From an uncultured Eubacteriales bacterium (GTDB taxonomy: Bacteria; Bacillota; Clostridia; Lachnospirales; Anaerotignaceae): a stretch of 7,605 bases of DNA. Numbering within the stretch: the stretch's first letter is position 1; the number at the start of each line of letters is the position of its first letter. Under the pieces are notes generated by a model. The model did no database searches. It was not told where the DNA came from and saw only the letters and a list, made by a program, of their open reading frames with translations. Below, in pieces: positions 1 through 5,354 of the stretch. The position numbers and the translations under genes are program-made. Location of the stretch: NCBI GenBank assembly GCA_934256695.1, contig CAKQPE010000096.1, forward strand, positions 1-7,605, read 5' to 3'.

Positions 1-3
1 TAT

Positions 4-76
4 GGGTCACTAGCTCAGTCGGTAGAGCACTGGACTTTTAATCCAGGTGTCTCGGGTTCGAACCCCGAGTGACTCA
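4..76 (+). tRNA. tRNA-Lys (anticodon TTT)
   Basis: The gene folds as a full cloverleaf. The 7-bp acceptor stem is GGGTCAC (4-10) with GTGACTC (69-75), and A76 is the discriminator. The anticodon stem is 30-34/42-46, with TTT at 37-39. The T-arm carries GGTTCGAAC. No CCA is encoded (TTAT follows), so the 3' end must be added by a CCA-adding enzyme. It is the first tRNA visible in a tandem cluster that probably begins upstream of the window. Confidence 0.98.
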
Positions 77-82
77 TTATAT

Positions 83-167
83 GCAGTCGTGGCGGAATTG
101 GCATACGCGCTAGACTAAGGATCTAGTCCGGGTAAACTGGGTAGGGGTTCAAGTCCCCTCGACTGCA
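83..167 (+). tRNA. tRNA-Leu (anticodon AAG)
   Basis: This is an 85-nt class II tRNA with a long variable arm (about 127-142). The acceptor stem is GCAGTCG (83-89) with CGACTGC (160-166), and A167 is the discriminator. The anticodon stem CTAGA/TCTAG (110-114/122-126) encloses CTAAGGA, giving AAG at 117-119. The long variable arm and A73 discriminator agree with leucine identity. An A at position 34 is uncommon in bacteria and would be expected to be deaminated to inosine. CCA is not encoded. It lies 6 nt after tRNA-Lys, in the same transcript. Confidence 0.97.
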
Positions 168-173
168 TAATAT

Positions 174-245
174 GCGCGAATGGCTCAGTGGTAGAGCATC
201 GCCTTGCCAAGGCGAGGGCCGCGAGTTCGAATCTCGTTTCGCGCT
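174..245 (+). tRNA. tRNA-Gly (anticodon GCC)
   Basis: The acceptor stem is GCGCGAA (174-180) with TTCGCGC (238-244), followed by discriminator T245. The anticodon stem TCGCC/GGCGA (199-203/211-215) holds TTGCCAA with GCC at 206-208. T73 is usual for glycine tRNAs. CCA is not encoded. A T-run follows at 245-251 without a separate hairpin, so transcription probably continues into the next tRNA. Confidence 0.97.
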
Positions 246-267
246 TTTTTTATTTAAGTTTATTTAA

Positions 268-339
268 TGGGCTATCGCCAAGCGGTAAGGCACAGGACTT
301 TGACTTCTGCATTCGTTGGTTCGAATCCAACTAGCCCAG
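268..339 (+). tRNA. tRNA-Gln (anticodon TTG)
   Basis: The acceptor stem is TGGGCTA (268-274) with TAGCCCA (332-338), and G339 is the discriminator. The U1-A72 first pair and G73 are typical of glutamine tRNAs. The anticodon stem is 293-297/305-309 with TTG at 300-302. CCA is not encoded. The D-arm is nearly identical to that of the next gene, so the two probably arose by tandem duplication. A perfect 11-bp inverted repeat (259-269/342-352) overlaps the 5' end of the acceptor stem and continues into both flanks. Confidence 0.97.
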
Positions 340-359
340 CTCATTAAATAAATTAACGA

Positions 360-431
360 TGGGGTATCGCCAAGCGGTAAGGCAACGGATTCTGATTCCG
401 TCATTCGCAGGTTCAAATCCTGCTACCCTAG
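360..431 (+). tRNA. tRNA-Gln (anticodon CTG)
   Basis: The acceptor stem is TGGGGTA (360-366) with TACCCTA (424-430), including one G-T pair, and G431 is the discriminator. The anticodon stem ACGGA/TCCGT (385-389/397-401) holds TTCTGAT with CTG at 392-394. It shares a run of 18 or more identical bases through the D-arm with the preceding tRNA-Gln. This isoacceptor reads CAG alone. CCA is not encoded. Confidence 0.97.
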
Positions 432-436
432 TTTAT

Positions 437-509
<73 letters not shown>

Positions 510-513
510 CTTA

Positions 514-541
514 ACCTCAAGCAAATGCTTGAGGTTTTTTT
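514..541 (+). terminator. rho-independent terminator of the tRNA operon
   Basis: A perfect 9-bp stem, ACCTCAAGC (514-522) and GCTTGAGGT (527-535), has the 4-nt loop AAAT and runs into seven T residues (535-541). It sits directly after tRNA-Phe, so it ends the tRNA transcript and separates it from the dehydratase gene. Confidence 0.95.
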
Positions 542-587
542 GCTGTATTTAAAAATATACAATTTTATTTATCTATAAATATGAATT

Positions 588-622
588 TGTAACAATAGAC
601 ATATAAACAGTTGTATGTTACA
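588..622. promoter_or_regulatory. inverted repeat upstream of the dehydratase promoter (possible operator)
   Basis: TGTAACA (588-594) and TGTTACA (616-622) form a perfect 7-bp inverted repeat with half-site centres 28 bp apart. It lies just upstream of the predicted -35 box. The spacing would suit a dimeric or looping regulator. No protein can be assigned, and in such A/T-rich DNA it could be chance. Confidence 0.3.
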
Positions 623-633
623 CTTAATTCAAG

Positions 634-662
634 TTTTCAACGTTACTTTTATATTTTATAGT
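634..662 (+). promoter_or_regulatory. predicted sigma-A promoter of the dehydratase gene
   Basis: A -35 box TTTTCA (634-639; 4 of 6 consensus bases) and a -10 box TATAGT (657-662; 5 of 6) are 17 bp apart. Transcription would start near 669, giving a leader of about 25 nt before the ATG at 694. This also argues against the in-frame GTG at 661, which falls inside the -10 box. Confidence 0.5.
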
Positions 663-693
663 GGTGTTTTTAATACAGAAGGGTGGTTGTTTA

Positions 694-2406
694 ATGGAAG
701 ATTTTGAATATTTGAAAAAGAATATGTCTCCATCGGAAATGCTTAGGGCAATTAATGCATTAAACGGTAAATGGCAGATGCTTACGCTTCTTGGATGGAG
801 TGTTGACGATATTGCAGGCAAGCCAGTTATAGCCATAGCAAATACCTGTAGTGATATTTGTCCGGGACACGTTAATTTAAGACAGGTTGCAGATGCTGTT
901 AAAAATGGTATTGCACAGGCAGGTGGTATTCCGGTTGAATTTGGAACTATAGGTGTTTGTGATGTTTCACAGAACGGATATGTACTTCCTACAAGAGATG
1001 TTATTTGTGATAGTATTGAGTTAATGGTAAAGGCACATGAATTTGACGGTCTTGTTTTGCTTGGCTCATGCGATAAAATTGTACCAGGAATGATGATGGC
1101 TGCTGCTCGTTGTAATTTACCTACTATTATGGTAACCGGAGGTCCATCTTTGGGAGGACCTGCATTTAACGGTCGTCCGAAAACAGAAAATACTGCTGCT
1201 TATGAGGCATGGGGAATGTATCAGGCAGGAAAAATTTCCATGGAAGAAGCCCTTCGTGTTACAAAAACAGTAATGCCTACTATAGGTTCATGCTCATATT
1301 ATGGAACAGCGAATACAATGAGTTGCATAAGTGAGGCACTGGGTTTACAGATGCCTGATGGAGGTGCTACACCGGCAGTTTATGCGGACAGAATGAGAAT
1401 AGCAAAGGCTTCCGGTGTAAGAATAGTGGAAATGGTAAAGAAAAATATTCGTGCAAGGGATATATTGAATTTTGAATCTCTCCAAAATGCAATAAAATTC
1501 TTAATGGCTACGGGCGGAAGTACAAATGCGATTTTACATCTAACAGCACTTGCATATGAGCTTGGAATTGAACCGGCAAAGGTTATGGAGGAATTTGACA
1601 AAATAAGCGATGAAGTTCCTCAGATAGTACGTATTTATCCGGCAGGAACGGAAGATTATTTAATGGAAGATTTCCATAATTCAGGCGGTGTTCCAAGAGT
1701 AATGGAATATATGAAAGATATTTTGAACTTAGATGTATTGACCTGTACCGGAAAAACGCTTAGGGAGAATATAGAAAATCACATTTACTGGCAGCAGAAG
1801 GAAGTAAATGACGAAATAATACGTCCATTGTCAAGACCATTCCTGAAAGGTTCTCTTGCTATTTTACACGGAAATTTAGCACCGGATTCGGCAGTTTGTA
1901 AACCGGCAGGAATACCTGAACATATGAGACAGTTTACAGGTGAAGCCGTCTGCTTTGATTGTGAAGAAGATGCGGCTGTTGCAGTTTCAAAGCTTCAGAT
2001 TAAGCCCGGAAGTGTTGTAATTATACGTTATGGCGGTCCTAAAGGTGAACCAGGTATGCGTGAAATGTGCAATGTACTTAAATTTATGATTGGTCAGGGA
2101 CTTGGAGATTCTGTTGCATTAATTACAGACGGAAGATTTTCGGGAACAAATAACGGTTGCTTTGTAGGTCACATTTCACCTGAAGCAGCAGAAGGAGGAC
2201 CACTGGCATTTGTTAAAGATGGAGACAAGATATGCATTGATATAGATGCAAAGAGAATAGACCTGCTTGTTGACGAAGAAGAAATTGAAAGAAGAAAGGC
2301 TGACTGGTCATATAAACCTAAAGAAATTACGGGATATATGGCAAGATACAGAAAATTGGCCACAAGTGCAGGAAATGGTGCAGTATTAACTACTGACAAA
2401 ATATAA
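694..2406 (+). CDS. IlvD/Edd-family dehydratase (dihydroxy-acid or sugar-acid dehydratase-like)
   Basis: A 570-residue member of the family that removes water from 2,3-dihydroxy acids to give 2-oxo acids, using a cytoplasmic Fe-S cluster. ATG 694 is chosen because AAGGGTGG (679-686) lies 7 nt upstream; the in-frame GTG 661 lacks a ribosome site. Visible motifs are SDICPGH (53-59), GSCDKI (124-129, cluster-ligand position C126), GSCSYYGTANTM (198-209, C200), ATGGSTNA (272-279) and ITDGRFSG (477-484), with S483 at the catalytic serine position. PGH, instead of the PCN of 2Fe-2S enzymes, resembles the oxygen-sensitive E. coli IlvD. The block normally written DGIAMGH-GM-YSLPSRE is replaced by DVSQNGYVLPTRD (90-102). 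This departs from ordinary IlvD, so the substrate may be a sugar acid or another diol acid rather than the branched-chain precursor. No other ilv gene is adjacent. Family certain, substrate open. Confidence 0.93.
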   Translation: MEDFEYLKKNMSPSEMLRAINALNGKWQMLTLLGWSVDDIAGKPVIAIANTCSDICPGHVNLRQVADAVKNGIAQAGGIPVEFGTIGVCDVSQNGYVLPTRDVICDSIELMVKAHEFDGLVLLGSCDKIVPGMMMAAARCNLPTIMVTGGPSLGGPAFNGRPKTENTAAYEAWGMYQAGKISMEEALRVTKTVMPTIGSCSYYGTANTMSCISEALGLQMPDGGATPAVYADRMRIAKASGVRIVEMVKKNIRARDILNFESLQNAIKFLMATGGSTNAILHLTALAYELGIEPAKVMEEFDKISDEVPQIVRIYPAGTEDYLMEDFHNSGGVPRVMEYMKDILNLDVLTCTGKTLRENIENHIYWQQKEVNDEIIRPLSRPFLKGSLAILHGNLAPDSAVCKPAGIPEHMRQFTGEAVCFDCEEDAAVAVSKLQIKPGSVVIIRYGGPKGEPGMREMCNVLKFMIGQGLGDSVALITDGRFSGTNNGCFVGHISPEAAEGGPLAFVKDGDKICIDIDAKRIDLLVDEEEIERRKADWSYKPKEITGYMARYRKLATSAGNGAVLTTDKI

Positions 2407-2421
2407 AATTATAGTGTAAAT

Positions 2422-2523
2422 AAAAGGGCTGTTGCATAATATTATTTTGTACCGACCTTCAATCGTTAGATTTTTAGGTCTAACTTTTTTGGGGGCGGTA
2501 CAACATTTTGCAGCAGCCTTTTT
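2422..2523. repeat. nested inverted repeat, likely bidirectional terminator or MITE-like element
   Basis: Three stems are nested. The outer stem (2422-2436 with 2509-2523) is 15 bp with G-T pairs at 2426/2519 and 2432/2513. The middle stem TTGTACCG (2447-2454) with CGGTACAA (2496-2503) is a perfect 8 bp. The inner hairpin GTTAGA (2465-2470) with TCTAAC (2479-2484) is followed by TTTTTT. The outer stem ends in T-runs on both strands. It could therefore terminate the dehydratase transcript on + and the decayed XRE gene on -. The nesting is more elaborate than a plain terminator and resembles a small palindromic intergenic element. Confidence 0.7.
2465..2490 (+). terminator. inner hairpin plus U-tract downstream of the dehydratase gene
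   Basis: GTTAGA (2465-2470) pairs with TCTAAC (2479-2484) and is followed directly by six T residues (2485-2490). This gives a minimal rightward terminator about 60 nt after the dehydratase stop codon. It lies inside the larger nested repeat, so its folding competes with the outer stems. Confidence 0.5.
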
Positions 2524-2575
2524 GATATATGTTCTCTTAAAACCATATACCAACTGTATTACCTGCTTTCGACTT

Positions 2576-2786
2576 TTATAAAGGCTGGTTTTTATCAGAA
2601 GGAACATATTTTATAACATAACTTATAGTACAATTTAATATTCTGCAAATGTAATTGTGGAAACATCTTGGCTGTGTTTTAATCTGTGAATCACACTGTG
2701 GGACATATGATATTTATTTGTAAGTGTATACCACAGTTTTCGTTTGAATTTTTAAGTGTTTCCCAGAAGGGAGAATAATCAATCAT
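2576..2786 (-). pseudogene. decayed small XRE/Cro-family HTH regulator (two frameshifts)
   Basis: Reading leftward, ATG at 2786-2784 follows a good ribosome site (GGAGG, 2798-2794, 7-nt spacing) and gives MIDYSPFWETLKNSNEN to 2736. The frame then stops early. A 2-nt shift at 2735-2734 restores WYTLTNKYHMSHSVIHRLK and on to 2653. A second shift at 2652-2651, probably with a few codons lost, restores CRILNCTISYVIKYVPSD and a TAA at 2578-2576. Joined, the three pieces give about 68 residues. They read like the small one-domain XRE regulators frequent in clostridia, which begin near M-I-Y-P-WETL-K and end in an LC-ILNC...I-YIPSD tail. The intact ribosome site suggests recent decay. The homology is from recall of the family; no search was run. 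Sequencing error at two places is possible but unlikely. Confidence 0.75.
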
Positions 2787-2833
2787 CACAGCACCTCCAA
2801 TCATAATAGTTTATTAGTTAATTTAATAAAACA

Positions 2834-2862
2834 TTGTATACTTATTATATTGCATTTATAAT
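2834..2862 (+). promoter_or_regulatory. predicted promoter of the LysR-type regulator gene
   Basis: TTGTAT (2834-2839) and a perfect TATAAT (2857-2862) are separated by 17 bp. Transcription would begin near 2869, leaving a leader of about 50 nt. The element lies in the divergent interval between this gene and the broken XRE gene, where LysR proteins commonly autoregulate. I found no convincing T-N11-A operator. Confidence 0.55.
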
Positions 2863-2919
2863 TAATTGTAGATTATTAAAGTTTTAGGTTCTAAAAATGA
2901 TTATAAAGGGGATATACAA

Positions 2920-3813
2920 ATGGCTTACGAGGCATATAAAGTATTTTATGAAGCAGTGAAGCAAAAGAGTTTTATAAATGCCGCAGCGGCACTAAATATT
3001 ACACCGTCGGCAGTAAGTCATTCCATAGCTGCTCTGGAATCAAACTGGGGTTTTTCGCTTTTTATAAGAAGCAAAACAGGCATAAAACTTACATCAGAGG
3101 GAGAAAACATTCTTGGATATGTAAAAGCTGTTCTTGAAAAAGAAGATATTCTTCAATCGGAAATCGCCAAAATAAACGGTGTAGAAAGAGGAACGGTAAC
3201 AATCGGAGCTTTCAGTAGTGTTTGTCTTAAATGGATACCAGGTATAGTAAGACTGTTTAATGAAGAATTTCCGAATATAAAAGTAAATGTAATGCAAGGA
3301 AACTATCAAGCGGTTTATGAATGGGTAAAAAACGGTATGGTTGATATTGGGTTTGAAAGTTTGCCTGTAAACGGAAATCTGTTTGAAACCAAACTTCACA
3401 AAGATCCTATTTTATGCGTTGTACCGAAAAATTTTAAACCGATTAATAAAAATTATATAACGGTAGATGAAATAAAGAATAACAACATAATACTTCAAAG
3501 CAAAGGCTACAATACAGATACAACAGCTTATATACAGAAATATAAAATAAAAGTACAGTCAAGTTTTTTTATAGATGATGACAGAGCAATAATGTCTCTG
3601 GTTGAAAATGGTCTCGGAATATCTCTTATGCCGGAATTGGCTGTTTATGGTGAAAATTATAATATAGATATGTATCCTTTGGAGACAGGAGAAAGCCGAA
3701 CTATTGGCCTTATAATGAGAAAAGATATAATTTATTCTCCGGCTGTAAAAAGAATGTATGAATATATAAATGATTATATTGATGAGCAAAATTTAAGAAA
3801 TATATATGAATAA
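2920..3813 (+). CDS. LysR-type transcriptional regulator
   Basis: A 297-residue protein of normal LysR length. The N-terminal winged helix-turn-helix covers about residues 1-60, with AAAALNITPSAVSHSIAALE (21-40) as the HTH and a wing ending GIKLTSEG (54-61). A linker helix (about 62-88) leads to the effector-binding domain (about 91-290), which starts GTVTIGAFSSV and contains LVENGLGISLMPE. ATG 2920 has AAAGGGG (2905-2911) 8 nt upstream. Family members act as tetramers and switch DNA bending when they bind a small molecule. The effector is unknown. The gene is followed on the same strand by the PLP lyase, which has its own promoter, so the lyase or the upstream dehydratase are plausible targets. 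That is inference from position only. Codons are very A/T-rich, like the surrounding DNA. Confidence 0.95.
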   Translation: MAYEAYKVFYEAVKQKSFINAAAALNITPSAVSHSIAALESNWGFSLFIRSKTGIKLTSEGENILGYVKAVLEKEDILQSEIAKINGVERGTVTIGAFSSVCLKWIPGIVRLFNEEFPNIKVNVMQGNYQAVYEWVKNGMVDIGFESLPVNGNLFETKLHKDPILCVVPKNFKPINKNYITVDEIKNNNIILQSKGYNTDTTAYIQKYKIKVQSSFFIDDDRAIMSLVENGLGISLMPELAVYGENYNIDMYPLETGESRTIGLIMRKDIIYSPAVKRMYEYINDYIDEQNLRNIYE

Positions 3814-3857
3814 TATATAAAACTTAAATTTAAAAAGTTTTTATTATTGTGTTTTAT

Positions 3858-3874
3858 GATGAATTTTTTTCATC
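3858..3874. promoter_or_regulatory. small dyad between the LysR gene and the lyase gene
   Basis: GATGAA (3858-3863) and TTCATC (3869-3874) form a perfect 6-bp inverted repeat around a T-run, 22 bp upstream of the lyase -35 box. No U-tract follows, so it is a poor terminator. It could be an operator half-site pair or a chance dyad. Confidence 0.25.
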
Positions 3875-3895
3875 TAAAGGTTTAATATATATCGT

Positions 3896-3924
3896 TTTAC
3901 AAAAATATATACCAATAATATAAT
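3896..3924 (+). promoter_or_regulatory. predicted strong promoter of the PLP lyase gene
   Basis: TTTACA (3896-3901; 5 of 6 consensus bases) and a perfect TATAAT (3919-3924) are exactly 17 bp apart. Transcription would start near 3931, giving a leader of about 48 nt. The strength of the match suggests that any control by the neighbouring LysR protein would be repression or fine tuning rather than strict activation. Confidence 0.7.
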
Positions 3925-3978
3925 ACCTCTTGAAAAGCAAAGGGAATTTTAAGGATTTATAATTAAGGGGGTTTTTAT

Positions 3979-5193
3979 ATGAAAAATGTAAACGATATGA
4001 CATTTAACACAAAGGCGATTCATGCAGGAAGTGAGCATGATCCCCTTACCGGAGCACATGTTGCACCTATATACAGAACATCAACGTTTGTAATGAAGGA
4101 TATGGATACAGCGATAAAAGCGGGTTATGGAGATGTAGAAGGAATTTATGCCTATACAAGATATTCAAATCCTACAACAGACGCAGTAGAAAGAAAAATT
4201 GCTGCCCTTGAAGGTGCTGATGATTGTGCTGTTACGGCATCGGGTATGTGTGCGATAACAACGGCACTTCTTTCGGTCCTTCGTGCGGGAGATCATATTA
4301 TTGTAGGTGATACTGTATACGGAGGAACATTTGAGTTTATAAACAATATGCTTCCGGGATATGGTATTGAAAAAACGGTTGTAGACACAACGGCAGGCAA
4401 TGTTGAAAATATAAGAAAGGCAATGAGGCCTAATACAAAAGTAGTATATATTGAAACACCTTGTAATCCTACACTGAGAATTACAGATATACAAAAAGCT
4501 GCGGAATATGCACATGAAGGAAATGCACTTCTTTTTGTAGACAGCACATTTGCCACACCGTATCTTCAGAGACCGCTTGCACTTGGTGCGGATATTGTAA
4601 TTCATTCATGTACAAAATATATGAATGGTCACGGAGACCTTCTTGGAGGTGCAATATGCGGAAATAAAAAATTACTTTCGGAAATTAAAGGTCATACACT
4701 TAAATTTCTTGGCGGCATTATGTCTCCTTTTGAAGCCGCTTCGCTTTCAAAGGGAATGAAAACTCTCGGCATACGTATGGAAAAGCATTGCGAAAACGCT
4801 ATGAAAATCGCTGAGTTTCTTGATAAACACTATATGGTAGAAAAGGTGTTGTATCCGGGACTTGAAACACATCCGGGACATGATATTGCCGCAAAGCAGA
4901 TGAAAAAATTCGGTGCCATGATGAGTTTTGATGTGCGAGGAGGTTTTGAAGCAGGAAAACTTCTTATGGACCACGTAAACTTAATAAGCCTTGCAACGTC
5001 ACTTGGAAATGTTGACTCGCTTATACAACATTCTGCTTCGATGAGCCATGCAACACTTACACCGGAAGAAAGAGCGGCAGTTGGTATTGCAGAGGGTCAG
5101 GTAAGACTTTCCGTAGGCATTGAAGATGCAGACGAACTTATTGAAGACCTTGACCAGGCTCTTAACTATGTAAGAAAAACATTAAAACTTTAA
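3979..5193 (+). CDS. methionine gamma-lyase-like PLP enzyme (Cys/Met metabolism family)
   Basis: A 404-residue fold-type I PLP enzyme of the trans-sulfuration family. Methionine gamma-lyase splits methionine into methanethiol, ammonia and 2-oxobutyrate in the cytoplasm. Visible sites, with numbering almost equal to the Pseudomonas putida enzyme, are Y59 and R61 (YTRYSNPT), Y114 (ring stacking), D188 (FVDST), PLP lysine K213 (SCTKY) and R376 (VRLSVG). The C-terminal stretch SLGNVDSL, HSASMSHAT and TPEERAAVGIAEG (about 341-373) resembles methionine gamma-lyases more than cystathionine gamma-synthases. Against this, the characteristic Cys116 is Gly (VYGGTF) and the usual Asp after the active-site Lys (KD in P. 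putida) is Phe (K242-F243). It could therefore be a cystathionine lyase or an O-acetylhomoserine enzyme. ATG 3979 has AAGGGGG 7 nt upstream. It is a single gene with its own promoter and terminator. Confidence 0.88.
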   Translation: MKNVNDMTFNTKAIHAGSEHDPLTGAHVAPIYRTSTFVMKDMDTAIKAGYGDVEGIYAYTRYSNPTTDAVERKIAALEGADDCAVTASGMCAITTALLSVLRAGDHIIVGDTVYGGTFEFINNMLPGYGIEKTVVDTTAGNVENIRKAMRPNTKVVYIETPCNPTLRITDIQKAAEYAHEGNALLFVDSTFATPYLQRPLALGADIVIHSCTKYMNGHGDLLGGAICGNKKLLSEIKGHTLKFLGGIMSPFEAASLSKGMKTLGIRMEKHCENAMKIAEFLDKHYMVEKVLYPGLETHPGHDIAAKQMKKFGAMMSFDVRGGFEAGKLLMDHVNLISLATSLGNVDSLIQHSASMSHATLTPEERAAVGIAEGQVRLSVGIEDADELIEDLDQALNYVRKTLKL

Positions 5194-5223
5194 TATCAAA
5201 AGAATATTTAAAAATTTTGATAT
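5193..5223. repeat. inverted repeat just after the lyase stop codon
   Basis: ATATCAAAA (5193-5201) and TTTTGATAT (5215-5223) are perfect 9-bp complements separated by 13 A/T-rich bases. It begins within the stop codon and abuts the terminator at 5224. It may stabilise the mRNA 3' end or extend the terminator structure. It is A/T-only apart from one pair, so it is weak. Confidence 0.4.
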
Positions 5224-5257
5224 AAGCCATAGTAATTTTGATTGCTGTGGCTTTTTT
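5224..5257 (+). terminator. rho-independent terminator of the lyase gene
   Basis: The stem 5224-5235 pairs with 5242-5253 (AAGCCATAG against CTGTGGCTT, two G-T pairs) around the loop TTTTGA and runs into TTTTTT (5252-5257). It lies 31 nt after the stop codon and separates the lyase from the transporter. Confidence 0.9.
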
Positions 5258-5290
5258 ATATGAATTTAAATGATTATAGAAAATAGAGGT

Positions 5291-5300
5291 ACAATATTGT
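5291..5300. promoter_or_regulatory. palindrome overlapping the transporter -35 box
   Basis: ACAATATTGT is a perfect 10-bp palindrome whose right half overlaps the -35 box TTGTCT (5297-5302). A repressor bound here would block RNA polymerase, which would fit an inducible efflux gene. The site is short and A/T-rich, so chance is possible. Confidence 0.35.
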
Positions 5301-5325
5301 CTTTTAAACTGTAATTTAGTATACT
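5297..5325 (+). promoter_or_regulatory. predicted promoter of the MATE transporter gene
   Basis: TTGTCT (5297-5302) and TATACT (5320-5325; 5 of 6 consensus bases) are 17 bp apart. The start point would be near 5332, leaving a short leader of about 23 nt with the ribosome site. Confidence 0.6.
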
Positions 5326-5354
5326 CTCTTTATAAAAATAGGGGAGATGGTTTT

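Noticed and set aside
245..251. T-run after tRNA-Gly as a terminator
   Set aside because: There is no separate hairpin other than the tRNA itself, and the next tRNA follows within 25 nt.
661..693. Upstream GTG start that would lengthen the dehydratase by 11 residues
   Set aside because: It has no ribosome site and overlaps the predicted -10 box, whereas ATG 694 has AAGGGTGG at good spacing.
2386..2607. A 73-codon open frame on the minus strand
   Set aside because: It runs through the nested palindrome and the end of the dehydratase, has no ribosome site, and conflicts with the better-supported remains of the XRE gene.
3094..3399. A 101-codon minus-strand open frame inside the LysR gene
   Set aside because: It is antisense to a conserved regulator with no ribosome site or recognisable motif.
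3881..3910. TATATAT repeats around the lyase -35 box as a possible operator
   Set aside because: Low-complexity A/T sequence that pairs with itself in many registers; not distinguishable from background.
4165..4605. A 146-codon minus-strand open frame inside the PLP lyase gene
   Set aside because: It is fully antisense to a clearly conserved enzyme, rich in Cys, Tyr and Arg as antisense frames often are, and has no family resemblance.
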